DNA of 64,000 bases, taken from assembly GCA_002050355.1 (NCBI GenBank), contig MWYY01000050.1, positions 1 to 64,000 of the forward strand. The letters are read 5' to 3'. This stretch comes from Acidobacteria bacterium 28-9 (GTDB lineage Bacteria; Acidobacteriota; Blastocatellia; Pyrinomonadales; Pyrinomonadaceae). The translations under genes and the position numbers were made by a program. A model generated the notes under the pieces. It did not search any database. It had not been told where the DNA came from and was given only the letters and a program-made list of their open reading frames with translations. Shown one piece after another: positions 44,372-54,061 of this stretch. How positions within the stretch are numbered: the first letter of the stretch is position 1; each line of letters opens with the position of its first letter.

Positions 44372-45742
44372 ATGACTCCAGCCGAAAAATTTTCCTTTCC
44401 CAGACAGATAAAAAATAGCGACATTGCGGCGGGAAATCGGGCGTGTCCGGTTTGCTCGCGTGATGCGCGCGACGAATTCGTTCCGCTTGCCGCTTTGCCC
44501 GCGGATTTGCGCCAGCTTATCGGAGTAAACGCGCCGGACACAGGCAATTTTGAAGCGGTCTGCCCGCGCTGCGTGCTGCTTTTTGAACGCGCCAAACAGC
44601 AAATTTTCAGCGATGCGGCGATGAATAAAGACGGCTCATATGTGCTTTCAACGCCGCTTCGTCTCGATGCCGACGAGCGTTTTACCGGCAAAGGCATAAC
44701 GATTGCTTTTCTCGATTCGGGATTTTTTCCGCACGTCGATTTGACGACGCCGAGCAACCGAATCCTCGCGTATCAAAATATGAATACGCCCGAAGGCGAA
44801 ATTGCTTCGCTTTTTAATACGGACGTGGCAAGCTGGCATGGAATGATGACATCAGTCGTCGCGGCTGGTAACGGCAGTTTGTCAAACGGTTTTTACCGCG
44901 GCATCGCGCCGGATGCGAACGTCGTTCTTGTAAAACTAGCGCGAACCGGACGAATCACCGAACAAAATATTCAAGACGCTCTGGAATGGGTTTTGGAAAA
45001 TCGCACAAAATACGATATTCGCGTCATAAACATCTCGGCAGGCGGCGACTTTGAGCAAAGCTATCTGCACGATTCACTTTCGCAGACGGTCGAAGAATGC
45101 GTCGCCCTCGGCATAACGATTGTGTGCGCCGTCGGCAATGCCGGACGTCTGCCGACGCATCCGGTATTTCCGCCCGCCAGCGCCCCGTCTGCTATCAGCG
45201 TCGGCGGACTCGATGACAATAACTCAATCGACCGTGCAAGACGCGGAATGTATCGTTCAAGTTACGGACCGACTTTGGACGGTCTTCAAAAACCGGAAAT
45301 CATCGCGCCTTCGATTTGGGTTCCCGCGCCGATTCTTCCCAACACCCCGACGGCGCAGCAAGCCACGCTGCTTGAAACTCTGGACAAAGCCGAAGATGCG
45401 GAACTGCACCAGATTGTAGAAAGAAATCCAAATGTCGAGCCGCATCTCGACGCCGCACTGGACCGACCGCCATACATCATTCGGCAAATTATCGCGCTCA
45501 AACTGCAGCAGGAAAACGTGATAAACAAAAACTACAAGTATGTTGACGGCACCTCGTTCGCCGCGCCGATCGTGTCGAGCATTGCCGCACAGATGCTTGA
45601 AGCCAACCCGAGACTTACGCCCCAGCAAATCAAACGTATCTTGATTTCCACCGCCGAACGCCTGCCGCATTATGAAGTTGACCGGCAAGGCTGGGGCGTC
45701 GTTGACCCGCGCCGCGCCGTCGAGATGGCGATTAATCTCTAA
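44372..45742 (+). CDS. S8-family (subtilisin-like) serine peptidase with N-terminal Cys cluster
   Basis: A 456-residue peptidase without a signal peptide. Near the N-terminus CPVCSRD and CPRC (about 40 residues apart) form a possible metal site. The catalytic Asp is in IAFLDSGFFPHVDL, the His in WHGMMTSVVAAG and the Ser in DGTSFAAPIVSS. A 100-residue insertion before the Ser motif includes PEIIAPSIWVPAPILP and LHQIVERNPNVEPHLD. ATG 44372 follows the patatin-side gap; a longer frame overlaps patatin and is rejected. Cytoplasmic subtilases of this kind may process intracellular proteins; the target is unknown. Confidence 0.88.
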   Translation: MTPAEKFSFPRQIKNSDIAAGNRACPVCSRDARDEFVPLAALPADLRQLIGVNAPDTGNFEAVCPRCVLLFERAKQQIFSDAAMNKDGSYVLSTPLRLDADERFTGKGITIAFLDSGFFPHVDLTTPSNRILAYQNMNTPEGEIASLFNTDVASWHGMMTSVVAAGNGSLSNGFYRGIAPDANVVLVKLARTGRITEQNIQDALEWVLENRTKYDIRVINISAGGDFEQSYLHDSLSQTVEECVALGITIVCAVGNAGRLPTHPVFPPASAPSAISVGGLDDNNSIDRARRGMYRSSYGPTLDGLQKPEIIAPSIWVPAPILPNTPTAQQATLLETLDKAEDAELHQIVERNPNVEPHLDAALDRPPYIIRQIIALKLQQENVINKNYKYVDGTSFAAPIVSSIAAQMLEANPRLTPQQIKRILISTAERLPHYEVDRQGWGVVDPRRAVEMAINL

Positions 45743-45757
45743 GTTTAATGTAACTAA

Positions 45758-45787
45758 TCAAAAGTAAATTTGATTTTCCACTTTTGA
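45758..45787. terminator. Hairpin between convergent genes
   Basis: TCAAAAGT (45758-45765) and ACTTTTGA (45780-45787) form an 8-bp stem between the S8 peptidase stop and the TonB-like gene stop. The adjoining words (ACTTTTGACTTTAGG) resemble the window's short-word repeats. Probably a weak bidirectional terminator. Confidence 0.5.
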
Positions 45788-45809
45788 CTTTAGGTTTGGA
45801 ACTTAAGAC

Positions 45810-46874
45810 TTACTGATTGACAAAATTGTAGAGTAAAATTCCGACGGCTTGGACGTTGCGGTCGCCAATTTTTACGGGATTGATTTTCGATTGGCGGGCG
45901 GCGGCTTCGGCTGGAGCGCGCAGCAGAGCGTTTCCGCTCATCGCTTTAGCGGAAGTTACGTTGCCGGCTTCGTCAATGACGACCTGCACGGCAACCTGAC
46001 CAGCGGCGCGCATTTGTTTGGCAATCGGCGGATAAGCGGGTTTTGGTAAATTGACGGCGCGTCCGTTTAAGACTCCGGCATTAACCGGGCGATTTGTTGC
46101 CGGCGGAGTAGCAGACGGCGAAGGTTTTGGCGTCGTCGGAGAAGGCGACGGTACACTCGGCGTTACACTCGGTCTCGGCGTTGGAGTCGTCGTGGGACTC
46201 GAGTTTGAATTGCTGGCGTTGATGTTGGTATTTACAATCGGCGGACGAGTCGCGGAAGGCGACGGCGATGGTTTCGGTGTCGGAGTCGGCGTTTTTATGT
46301 TGGCGTTCACGGTCGTGTTCAGATTTGTAATCGGACTTATATCGGCATTCGTATTAAAGTTCGCGAAAGTATTGTCGGTGTTGAAATTTGTATTCAGGTT
46401 TGCATCGGTCGAGCCGAAATTAGCGTTGACGTTGATATTTTGATTGGCGTTAGACACATTGTTCGAACGTTCGCGCGTCATCATATAAAGCAAGCCGGAG
46501 ATGCCTAAAAGCATAAAAGTTCCGAGAAGCGTCAAGAGGACGATTTTCCCCGTGTTCGATTTTCGCGGCGGAGTTTGATAGACGGTGGTCGTTTTCGTCT
46601 GAACTTGCGGCGGCGGTTCTTCTACCAGTTCTTTGGTTGGAATTACGATGCGCTGCGCGGGTAAATGCTGCGTTTCCTCGATAATTACCGGTTTGCTAGC
46701 GGGTGGATTGCGGCGAATAACGGTTTCTTCGCCAAAATCATCTTCGCCGTTTTCTTGACTCGGAAGTTCGGTAAATACAGGTTGATTTTCTTCGACCAGC
46801 GGCGTGCCGTCTTTTGTGCAGAAACGCAGGATTTCTTCGTCGTAGCGCGTTTGGCAATTCGGACAAAATTTCAT
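45810..46874 (-). CDS. Zinc-ribbon, single-span protein with TonB-like C-terminal domain
   Basis: A 354-residue protein. The zinc ribbon MKFCPNCQTRYDEEILRFCTKDGTPLVE opens it, followed by an acidic linker and EETVIRR. One membrane helix follows (IVLLTLLGTFMLLGISGLLYMM), then a long Asn-rich and Pro/Thr-rich periplasmic linker. The C-terminal TonB-type domain has PKPAYPPIAKQMRAAGQVAVQVVIDEAGNVTSAKAMSG. The first cysteine pair is clear, but the second position shows a single Cys (RFCTKDG), so the ribbon is minimal. It shares its N-terminal module with the protein at 48670-49665. A signal-to-envelope role is inference. Confidence 0.85.
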   Translation of the reverse strand: MKFCPNCQTRYDEEILRFCTKDGTPLVEENQPVFTELPSQENGEDDFGEETVIRRNPPASKPVIIEETQHLPAQRIVIPTKELVEEPPPQVQTKTTTVYQTPPRKSNTGKIVLLTLLGTFMLLGISGLLYMMTRERSNNVSNANQNINVNANFGSTDANLNTNFNTDNTFANFNTNADISPITNLNTTVNANIKTPTPTPKPSPSPSATRPPIVNTNINASNSNSSPTTTPTPRPSVTPSVPSPSPTTPKPSPSATPPATNRPVNAGVLNGRAVNLPKPAYPPIAKQMRAAGQVAVQVVIDEAGNVTSAKAMSGNALLRAPAEAAARQSKINPVKIGDRNVQAVGILLYNFVNQ

Positions 46875-46950
46875 TTTTCAGATTTTAAGCCATTTTAAAT
46901 TTTTCGCAAACTTGTGTAACAATTTCTACTCAAGGGAGTTTATCACAAAT

Positions 46951-47058
46951 AGGCAATAGGTGTTAGGTTTTAAGTCATAGTATTTGGGTAAAATTAAACC
47001 AGAGACCTGATACTAACCTGCGTTTTCTACCGTCTAAAATCTAACACCTGTCACCTGA
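46951..47058. repeat. AGGTGTTAG short-word quasi-palindrome
   Basis: AATAGGTGTTAGGTTTTA on the left and TAAAATCTAACACCT on the right can pair, with related words (CCAGAGACC, ACTAACCTG) between. It lies in the divergent gap between the TonB-like and CrtI-like genes. No promoter is obvious in 46875-47062. Confidence 0.65.
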
Positions 47059-47062
47059 TTTT

Positions 47063-48544
47063 ATGAACAAAAGCGTTATTGTCATCGGCGCAGGACTCGG
47101 CGGACTTTCCGCTGCTATTCGACTGGCGAAATCAGGCTTTTCCGTCAGGGTTTTGGAGAAAAACACGAACGTCGGCGGCAAGGTAAATTTTGTGGAAGAG
47201 CGCGGTTATAAATTCGACACCGGCGCTTCGCTCTTGACAATGCGGCACGTTTTAGAAGATTTATTCAAAGCAGTCGGAAGACGCATCGAAGATTATTTAG
47301 AAATCGTTTCGTGCGAGCCGCTTTGCCGTTATCGTTGGGTGGACGAAACCGTCTTTGACGCTTCCGCCGATTTGCGGAAAACCGAAAGCGAAATTGAAAA
47401 AATTTCGCTGCCGGACGTTGAAAACTTTCGTAGATACCTGGCAGATGCTCGATGCAAATACGAAGTTTCCGAACGAACTTTTCTCGCGCACTCTCTTAAC
47501 GATTTACCACGCCTTTTGCGCCCGAAATATCTTAAAGATTTGCTCGCAATTTCCTCGACGCAAACACTCGACCGCTACAATAAAAAGTATTTTAAATCGC
47601 CGAAACTACAACAGCTTTTCAATCGTTTCGCCACTTACAATGGCTCGTCGCCGTATCTGACACCGGCAACTTTTGCCTTAATTCCGTATGTTGAATTCGG
47701 TCTCGGCGTGTGGTATGTGCGCGGCGGAATGTACCTGATTCCGAAGGCTTTAGAAAAATTAGCCGATGAATTAAATGTAAAAATCAAAACTGATTGCGCG
47801 GTCGAGAAAATTGTTGTCGAAAATAAAAAAGCTGTCGGCGTCCGTTTAAAAACGGGCGAGATTTTGCCGAGTGATTTTGTCATAACCAACGCCGACGCAA
47901 TTGAAACTTATCGAAATTTGATTGACGCGCCGAACCGCAAAAGTTTCCCCGATAAAAAATTGGACAAAATCGAGCCGTCTTGCAGCGGTTTCGTGATATT
48001 GCTCGGCGTTCGGAAAAAACTCGACTCACTTGCGCATCACAACATTCTTTTCTCGAACGATTACCGAGCCGAATTCGACGCCATCTTCAAACAAAAACGA
48101 CCGGCGCAAGATCCGACCGTTTATGTTTGCGCCGCCTCGCGCACCGACGAAACACAAGCGCCCGAAGGCTGCGAAAATCTTTTTGTATTGGTCAACGCGC
48201 CTTACACAAGCGAGCAAACCGATTGGCAAACCGAAGCGAAAAGTTATCGAGATTTGGTTTTAAAAAAATTGGAGAACTTCGGCTTAAAAGATTTGGAAAA
48301 ATTAATCGAGTTCGAACAAATCATTACGCCAGAAGATTTCGAAAAAAAATACAACGCCAATCGCGGCTCGATTTACGGCGTGTCGTCAAACGGTGTTTTC
48401 TCGGCTTTTCTCCGACCGCCAAACAAATCAAAAGACATCGAAAACCTATATTTCACAGGCGGCGCGACACATCCGGGCGGCGGCATTCCGCTGGTTTTGC
48501 TGTCTGGCAAATTCGCGGCGGATTTAATTTTGCGCAAGTCTTAA
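47063..48544 (+). CDS. CrtI/CrtN-family phytoene desaturase-like protein
   Basis: A 493-residue FAD-dependent desaturase of the CrtI group. The N-terminal FAD motif is VIVIGAGLGGLSAAIRLAKSGFSVRVLEKN and GGKVN follows. Further blocks are YKFDTGASLLTM, FNRFATYNGSSPYLTPATFALIPYVEFGLGVWYVRGGM and the C-terminal YFTGGATHPGGGIPLVLLSG. Members dehydrogenate or isomerise carotenoid precursors. No phytoene synthase (crtB) is in the window, so the pathway is not complete here. It is flanked by the two zinc-ribbon proteins and could be subject to the CarH-like regulator, though it lies 28 kb away; that link is speculation. Confidence 0.9.
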   Translation: MNKSVIVIGAGLGGLSAAIRLAKSGFSVRVLEKNTNVGGKVNFVEERGYKFDTGASLLTMRHVLEDLFKAVGRRIEDYLEIVSCEPLCRYRWVDETVFDASADLRKTESEIEKISLPDVENFRRYLADARCKYEVSERTFLAHSLNDLPRLLRPKYLKDLLAISSTQTLDRYNKKYFKSPKLQQLFNRFATYNGSSPYLTPATFALIPYVEFGLGVWYVRGGMYLIPKALEKLADELNVKIKTDCAVEKIVVENKKAVGVRLKTGEILPSDFVITNADAIETYRNLIDAPNRKSFPDKKLDKIEPSCSGFVILLGVRKKLDSLAHHNILFSNDYRAEFDAIFKQKRPAQDPTVYVCAASRTDETQAPEGCENLFVLVNAPYTSEQTDWQTEAKSYRDLVLKKLENFGLKDLEKLIEFEQIITPEDFEKKYNANRGSIYGVSSNGVFSAFLRPPNKSKDIENLYFTGGATHPGGGIPLVLLSGKFAADLILRKS

Positions 48545-48669
48545 AATTTAATCCGCAAACCGAAAATAGGAAATCGTTTCAGCAACAGACGTTTTACTTT
48601 AGCTTAAGTATTTACTAATTGGACGCTTTACGTTTATTATCTTAGAAATACCTGCTTTCGCAAAAAATT

Positions 48670-49665
48670 ATGAAATATTGTCCCAACTGCCAAACAACTT
48701 ACACGGACGAGACACTGAAATTTTGCCTGCAAGACGGAACGCCGCTCGTAGAATCCGTGGATTCACCGATGGATACAGTTTCTTTCGGCAACGAAGAGAC
48801 GGTAATCACCACCCGACAAGTCGAGCGGGTCGAACGAATCGAACCGATTCACGTGCCGGTGCAGCAAAGCCCGCCTCCGCAGCAGCAATATCAGCAACAA
48901 CAGATACCGCCGCCGCAAATAGTGCAGCCGCCAATTCGACAACAAACCGAATTGCCGCCTGTCATCGAAACGCACCGGGAAGTTTCGAAACCGAGAACAG
49001 GCTCAACCGTCGCGCTGACGATTTTGGGAACGCTTTTGCTTTTAGGTCTTCTCGGCGGCGCGTGGATGTTTATGCGAAACAGAGACACCGAAGTTGCCGT
49101 TAATGTTAATACTGGAGCACTGCCGCCGGCTGTCAACCGTCCGGTTAATGTCAATTCGGCTGCTAATCAAGCCTTAAATCAACCGTCAAACCAAACATTG
49201 AACGCCAATATCGGGAGCATTCCGCCAACCGCAACAGCAACGCCCGTCGCAAAACCGACGCTCAATTCCGAGCAGGCAAATGTCGTTACCGAGGATGTCC
49301 AAAATACTGTCGATGATTGGAGAAGTTCAACCGAAGACCTCGATATTGACGCGCATTTGAGCCAGTACGCGAACACGGTCGATTATTACCGAGCCGGACG
49401 AGTCGGGTTGGCGCAGGTTCGCGCCGACAAACAGCGCGCTTACAACCAATATGATTCGGTAGAATTAAACATTTCGAATATGAAAGTTACGCCTGACGAA
49501 ACTGGCAACCGAGCAACCGCGCTTTTCGACAAGGAATGGAACTTCGCGGGCGATCGAAAAAATTCTTCCGGCAAAGTTCAGCAGCAGCTGACTTTGAGTA
49601 AAATCGGCGGCAGATGGCTGATTACGGGCGAAAAAGATGTGAAGGTTTATTACATCAATAATTAA
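48670..49665 (+). CDS. Zinc-ribbon, single-span protein with NTF2/DUF4440-like end
   Basis: A 331-residue protein. It opens MKYCPNCQTTYTDETLKFCLQDGTPLVE, almost the same module as the TonB-like protein at 45810-46874. A Gln/Pro-rich linker, one membrane helix (VALTILGTLLLLGLLGGAWMFM), and an Asn-rich linker follow. The C-terminal domain (about 210-331) has VQNTVDDWRSSTEDLDIDAHLSQYANTVDYY and LSKIGGRWLITGEKDV, as in NTF2-like folds. The function is unknown. It ends 3 bp before the MDR dehydrogenase start, so the two are co-transcribed. Confidence 0.82.
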   Translation: MKYCPNCQTTYTDETLKFCLQDGTPLVESVDSPMDTVSFGNEETVITTRQVERVERIEPIHVPVQQSPPPQQQYQQQQIPPPQIVQPPIRQQTELPPVIETHREVSKPRTGSTVALTILGTLLLLGLLGGAWMFMRNRDTEVAVNVNTGALPPAVNRPVNVNSAANQALNQPSNQTLNANIGSIPPTATATPVAKPTLNSEQANVVTEDVQNTVDDWRSSTEDLDIDAHLSQYANTVDYYRAGRVGLAQVRADKQRAYNQYDSVELNISNMKVTPDETGNRATALFDKEWNFAGDRKNSSGKVQQQLTLSKIGGRWLITGEKDVKVYYINN

Positions 49666-49668
49666 AAA

Positions 49669-50631
49669 ATGAAAGCGCTCAGATTTGAAAATGATGAGCT
49701 GAAACTTGCCGAAATCATAAAACCGAATTTGGAAAACGAAGCGCTCGTGCGTGTTGTAAAATCGGGCATTTGCAACACTGACATCGAAATCTGCAAAGGT
49801 TACGCCGATTTTCAAGGCACAATCGGACACGAATTTGTAGGCGTCGTCGAGCATGCGGCAGACGCGCCGGATTTAATCGGCAAAACGGTCGTCGGCGAGA
49901 TAAACGCGGGCTGCGGCAAATGCCAATTGTGTTTGAACGACGACTCGCGGCATTGTCCGAATCGAACGGTTTTGGGCATTGCCGGACGTGACGGAGCGCA
50001 CGCCGAGTTTTTGACTTTGCCAAGCCGAAATCTTTTAAAAGTTCCCGAAACGGTTTCAAACGAACAAGCCGTTTTTGTCGAACCGCTCGCGGCGGCGTAT
50101 GGAATCACCGAACAGGTTGAGATTTTCCCTGATACGTGCGTTGCCGTCATCGGCGACGGCAAACTCGGCAATCTCTGCGCGCAAAGTCTGGCGCTCGAAT
50201 CAAATCATCTGTATTTTATCGGTAAGCACAAAGAAAAACTTTCTCTCGTCGCCGGATGTAATATCGAAACAGTTTTACTGGAAGACGCGAAAAAGTTGTT
50301 GAAAACTTTTGATGTCGTGGTTGAGGCAAGCGGCGCGGAGAGCGGTTTCGAGTTTGCGTTGGATTTGCTGAAACCGCGCGGGAAATTAGTTTTGAAATCA
50401 ACTTTTCACGGCGCGGCAAAGTGGCAGGCGTGGCGCGTGGTGGTTGATGAAATCACAGTTGTCGGCTCGCGCTGCGGGCGTTTCGCTCCGGCGCTCCGGC
50501 TGCTTGAAAACAAACAAATCGCGGTGGAAAATCTTATCAGCGAAGAATTTAATTTAAACGAAGGCGTCAGAGCGATGGCGCGCGCCGAACAAAAAGGCGT
50601 GATGAAAGTTATGTTGTCAATTACGAATTAA
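49669..50631 (+). CDS. Zinc-type MDR alcohol dehydrogenase-like protein
   Basis: A 320-residue medium-chain dehydrogenase. The catalytic zinc ligands appear in SGICNTDIEI (Cys), TIGHEFVGVV (His-Glu) and the structural zinc region as GCGKCQLCLNDDSRHC. The NAD(P) fold follows near CVAVIGDGKLGNLCAQ, though this lacks the strict GxGxxG. The gene begins 3 bp after the zinc-ribbon gene and ends in a repeat-like gap. The substrate is unknown; alcohols or sugar alcohols are typical. Confidence 0.88.
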   Translation: MKALRFENDELKLAEIIKPNLENEALVRVVKSGICNTDIEICKGYADFQGTIGHEFVGVVEHAADAPDLIGKTVVGEINAGCGKCQLCLNDDSRHCPNRTVLGIAGRDGAHAEFLTLPSRNLLKVPETVSNEQAVFVEPLAAAYGITEQVEIFPDTCVAVIGDGKLGNLCAQSLALESNHLYFIGKHKEKLSLVAGCNIETVLLEDAKKLLKTFDVVVEASGAESGFEFALDLLKPRGKLVLKSTFHGAAKWQAWRVVVDEITVVGSRCGRFAPALRLLENKQIAVENLISEEFNLNEGVRAMARAEQKGVMKVMLSITN

Positions 50632-50721
50632 AATTTACGAATTGCGAAAGAAAAAATTATTCGGCTACTTGAAATTTCAATTTATTCTTGGGTTTTTAGT
50701 TTTTTCGCAATTTGTAATTCT
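50632..50721. repeat. AATTACGAATT short-word hairpin
   Basis: Words AATTACGAATT, AATTTACGAATTGCGAAAG and the partial complement TTTTTTCGCAATTTGTAATTC form an imperfect hairpin between the dehydrogenase stop and the HtrA gene. The T-rich end could terminate the former. Confidence 0.65.
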
Positions 50722-50787
50722 TTTTTGCTATACTTGAAAACACACAAGCAACTTGTCCGAATCCTGTTTTTTATGGAGAAAGCGTCA

Positions 50788-52332
50788 ATGTCAGTCTTAA
50801 AATCTAAAGAAATTTTGTCGTATAAAATTCAATCGTTTGTCGTAAGTTTAATCTTCGCGTGCGGGGTTTTCGGAGCGGGCGCGAATTCTTCTTTTGCCCA
50901 GCAAGTCGGTAATACCGAGAAAATCAGAGATTTAGCCGCCACGCCGGAAAAACTTTCCGCTTCGTTTGCCGAAATTGCCAAAAGGGTCGAGCCTGCCGTC
51001 GTCAATATTGACACGAAAGGAAAAGTACCCGAAATAGCTTTGAAAGGCGAAAAACCTTCTTCAGATCAACCCGACGATATTTTAGACTTTCTCCGCCGAC
51101 AGATGCCGACTCGCCCGTCGTATGCAGTCGGAAGCGGTTTTATCGTTGATAAGTCGGGTTATATTCTGACGAATTATCATGTAGTCGAAGACGCTTCGCG
51201 CATCACTATAAAACTGGAATCGGGCGAAGAATTCGTTGCGAAAATCGTCGGCTTTGATGACGAAACCGACATAGCTGTTTTGAAAATTAACACCGGACGC
51301 GATTTACCTTTCGTAGCGCTCGGCGATTCGGACGCGGCGCGGGTCGGCGATTGGGTTTTGGCAATCGGTTCGCCCTTCGGTCTGGCGCAGTCTGTTACCG
51401 CCGGAATCGTTTCGCAGACAAAGCGCGAGACGCCTTCGGTTTTCCGAAAATTTATTCAAACCGATGCGGCGATAAATCGCGGGAATTCCGGCGGACCATT
51501 GCTGAATATGAACGGCGAAGTTATCGGCATCAACTCGCAGATTGCGACAATGACTGGCGATTCGAACGGTATCGGTTTTGCTTTGCCATCAAACGAAGCG
51601 GCAAACGTTTATCGCCAGATTTTGCAGGGTGGAAGAGTTCGACGCGGATATTTGGGCGTAGATATAGATTCGGTAAAGAGTGAATTTGCCAGAGTTTATA
51701 ATCTGCCGGAGGCAAAAGGTGCGATTATCACCAACTTATCGGACAAACAAAGCCCGGCGGGAAAAGCCGGTTTGCAAGCCGGCGATATTATTGTTCAATT
51801 CAATGGCGAAATTGTGCAGGGCGCGACGGATTTGATTCAAAAGATTGCGTCCGTCGCACCTGAAAAGGAAGTCAACGTAACTTTTTATCGTGAGGTCGGC
51901 ACTCAAGTCGAACGTAAAACTACGGTTATCAAACTGGGCGAACGTCCGTCTAAGAACCTGATTGCCGGGGATGATGCACCGAAAAAACTTCCCGTCAACG
52001 CGCAGAAAACGCCGCTCGAACCATTTGGTTTAACCTTAACCGAGTTGACGCCGCAGCTTGCCGCGATCTACAAATTGCAGGGCGCAAAAGGCGTAGTTGT
52101 CAAAAACATCAATCCGGCAAGTTTTATAGCCGACGTGAAAACTTCCGGCGGCTCAGACGCACTGAACCAGGGCGATTTAATCCAGCGCATCAACCGCGTG
52201 TCCGTAACCGACACGAAAACTTTCACTGAAACTGCAAACAAACTGAAAACCGGCGACGCGGTCGTACTGCACGTTCTCACCCCGTCGCTGCGCGGCGCGC
52301 AATTGCGTATTGTGCAGTTTACGGTACAGTAA
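50788..52332 (+). CDS. HtrA/DegP-type periplasmic serine protease with two PDZ domains
   Basis: A 514-residue exported protease and chaperone. ATG 50788 with GGAGAAAG upstream is preferred to ATG 50773. A signal peptide ends NSSFAQ. The trypsin-like domain has its triad at His in NYHVVED, Asp in FDDETDIAVL and Ser in RGNSGGPL. PDZ1 begins near RRGYLGVDIDSVKSEFA and PDZ2 near FGLTLTELTPQLAAIYKLQGAKGVVV. Members refold or degrade damaged envelope proteins. The gene is alone between repeat arrays. Confidence 0.93.
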   Translation: MSVLKSKEILSYKIQSFVVSLIFACGVFGAGANSSFAQQVGNTEKIRDLAATPEKLSASFAEIAKRVEPAVVNIDTKGKVPEIALKGEKPSSDQPDDILDFLRRQMPTRPSYAVGSGFIVDKSGYILTNYHVVEDASRITIKLESGEEFVAKIVGFDDETDIAVLKINTGRDLPFVALGDSDAARVGDWVLAIGSPFGLAQSVTAGIVSQTKRETPSVFRKFIQTDAAINRGNSGGPLLNMNGEVIGINSQIATMTGDSNGIGFALPSNEAANVYRQILQGGRVRRGYLGVDIDSVKSEFARVYNLPEAKGAIITNLSDKQSPAGKAGLQAGDIIVQFNGEIVQGATDLIQKIASVAPEKEVNVTFYREVGTQVERKTTVIKLGERPSKNLIAGDDAPKKLPVNAQKTPLEPFGLTLTELTPQLAAIYKLQGAKGVVVKNINPASFIADVKTSGGSDALNQGDLIQRINRVSVTDTKTFTETANKLKTGDAVVLHVLTPSLRGAQLRIVQFTVQ

Positions 52333-52337
52333 AAATT

Positions 52338-52400
52338 GATTCAAAGTTCAGGGTTCAAAGTTTTTATTCGACGACCTTGAACCTTGAACTTTGAACTTAC
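52338..52400. repeat. AACTTTGAACTT short-word repeat
   Basis: TTCAAAG, TTCAGGG, TTCAAAG on the left and CCTTGAACC, TTGAACT, TTGAACT on the right are complementary words with period 7. They form a hairpin between HtrA and the aldehyde dehydrogenase. The same word family sits inside the M16 gene. Confidence 0.75.
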
Positions 52401-52404
52401 ATTT

Positions 52405-53949
52405 ATGGCAAAAGCAAAAGAAGCGAAAAAATTAAACAAAAAATCGGAAACGCGAGTTCAGACCTTTTACAATTACATCGGCGGCGAATGGGTAAAATCA
52501 GCGTCGGGCGAGTATTTTGAAAATATAAATCCGGCTGATACGAAAGATGTCGTCGGTCGTTTTCCTTTATCGAGCGAAGAAGATGTGAACAGAGCGGTCG
52601 AAGCGGCGAAATCTGCAGCGACTCGCTGGCGCAGAACACCTGCGCCGAAACGCGCCGAAATTCTTTTTCGTCTCGCACGTATTTTAGAACGCGACAAAGA
52701 CAAATTCTCACGCGAGATGACGCGCGAGATGGGCAAGGTTTTGAAGGAAACCGGCGGCGACGTGCAGGAAGCAATTGACTGCACATATTTTACGGCGGGC
52801 GAAGGCAGGCGTCTTCACGGTTTCACGACACCGGCGGAAATGCCGAATAAATTTGCGATGTGCGTGCGGCAGCCGGTCGGAATTTGCGGACTGATTACGC
52901 CGTTTAATTTTCCGATGGCGATACCAAGCTGGAAATTGATTCCCGCGCTCGTTTGCGGAAATACGGTTGTTATCAAATCCGGTGAAGATGTGCCGCTCTC
53001 GACAATCAATTTAATAAAATCCTGTTCTGAAGCCGGTATTCCGGCAGGCGTCGTAAATTTGGTAAACGGACACGGCGCAGATGTCGGCGCGCCGCTTGTA
53101 AATCATAAAGACATACGACTTATTTCTTTTACGGGTTCGACCGACACGGGCAGAATTATCGCCGAACAATGCGCCAACCAAAACAAAATTGTCTCTTTGG
53201 AAATGGGCGGCAAAAACGCGATTATCGTAATGGACGACGCTGACATTGATAACGCTGTCGAAGGTTCTTTGTGGGGCGCATTCGGTACTTCCGGTCAACG
53301 CTGTACGGCTTCTTCTCGACTGGTCGTTCACAAAAAAGTTTATAAAAAGTTTACCGAAAAATTAGTCGAACGAGTCAAACGATTAAAAGTTGGAAACGGC
53401 TTGGATGAAAAAACCGAGGTCGGACCTGTTATCAATCAAGCCGCGATGGAAAAGATTTTGGGTTACATCGAAATCGGGCAAAAAGAAGATAAAGCAACGC
53501 TCGCCTGCGGCGGAAACCGTTTGACAAAGGGCGATTACGCCAAAGGTTACTTTATCGAGCCGACAGTTTTTACAGACGTTGCGCCCGATATGAGAGTCGG
53601 GCAGGAGGAAATTTTTGGACCCGTAACGAGCGTGATTCCGTTTTCGACTTTGGACGAAGCGATTGACATCGTAAACAACGTCAAATACGGTTTGTCTTCA
53701 GCGATTTACACGCAGGACGTGAACCAATCGTTTTATGCGATGCAGGAGCTTTACACCGGAATCTGCTACGTCAATTCGGCGACTATCGGCGCGGAAGTCC
53801 ATTTACCGTTCGGCGGAACGAAAGGCACTGGCAACGGACACCGCGAAGCCGGAACACAGGTTTTAGACATTTTCACCGAATGGAAATCGCTGTATATAGA
53901 TTATTCGGGCAAATTGCAAAAAGCGCAGATTGACGAATTTGAGATTTGA
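52405..53949 (+). CDS. NAD(P)-dependent aldehyde dehydrogenase
   Basis: A 514-residue ALDH-superfamily enzyme. Signatures are [21 protein letters not shown] at the start, [52 protein letters not shown] (Glu base) and [16 protein letters not shown] with the catalytic Cys. [13 protein letters not shown] and [16 protein letters not shown] close the fold. An extra Lys-rich N-terminus of about 20 residues precedes it. The alanine dehydrogenase gene follows in the same direction, which may hint at amino acid catabolism, but the aldehyde is not known. Confidence 0.93.
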   Translation: MAKAKEAKKLNKKSETRVQTFYNYIGGEWVKSASGEYFENINPADTKDVVGRFPLSSEEDVNRAVEAAKSAATRWRRTPAPKRAEILFRLARILERDKDKFSREMTREMGKVLKETGGDVQEAIDCTYFTAGEGRRLHGFTTPAEMPNKFAMCVRQPVGICGLITPFNFPMAIPSWKLIPALVCGNTVVIKSGEDVPLSTINLIKSCSEAGIPAGVVNLVNGHGADVGAPLVNHKDIRLISFTGSTDTGRIIAEQCANQNKIVSLEMGGKNAIIVMDDADIDNAVEGSLWGAFGTSGQRCTASSRLVVHKKVYKKFTEKLVERVKRLKVGNGLDEKTEVGPVINQAAMEKILGYIEIGQKEDKATLACGGNRLTKGDYAKGYFIEPTVFTDVAPDMRVGQEEIFGPVTSVIPFSTLDEAIDIVNNVKYGLSSAIYTQDVNQSFYAMQELYTGICYVNSATIGAEVHLPFGGTKGTGNGHREAGTQVLDIFTEWKSLYIDYSGKLQKAQIDEFEI

Positions 53950-54061
53950 TTTCAACAATCTTAGCCGGAATTTGTTTACGCCGTTTTTGAATTTAACAGA
54001 TACGGCGTAAAATTATTTTAATCAAAACAATTACCAAATTAACTCTGGAGAAATTTTAAAG

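Noticed and set aside
44257-44757. Long N-terminal extension of patatin
   Set aside because: It is antisense to the S8 peptidase start, and the patatin fold begins right at ATG 44256.
46051-46443. Plus-strand open frame of 130 residues
   Set aside because: Antisense to the low-complexity Pro/Thr/Asn linker of the TonB-like protein.
47980-48618. 212-residue plus-strand frame rich in Arg
   Set aside because: Shadow frame of the CrtI-like desaturase, which has clear FAD motifs in another frame.
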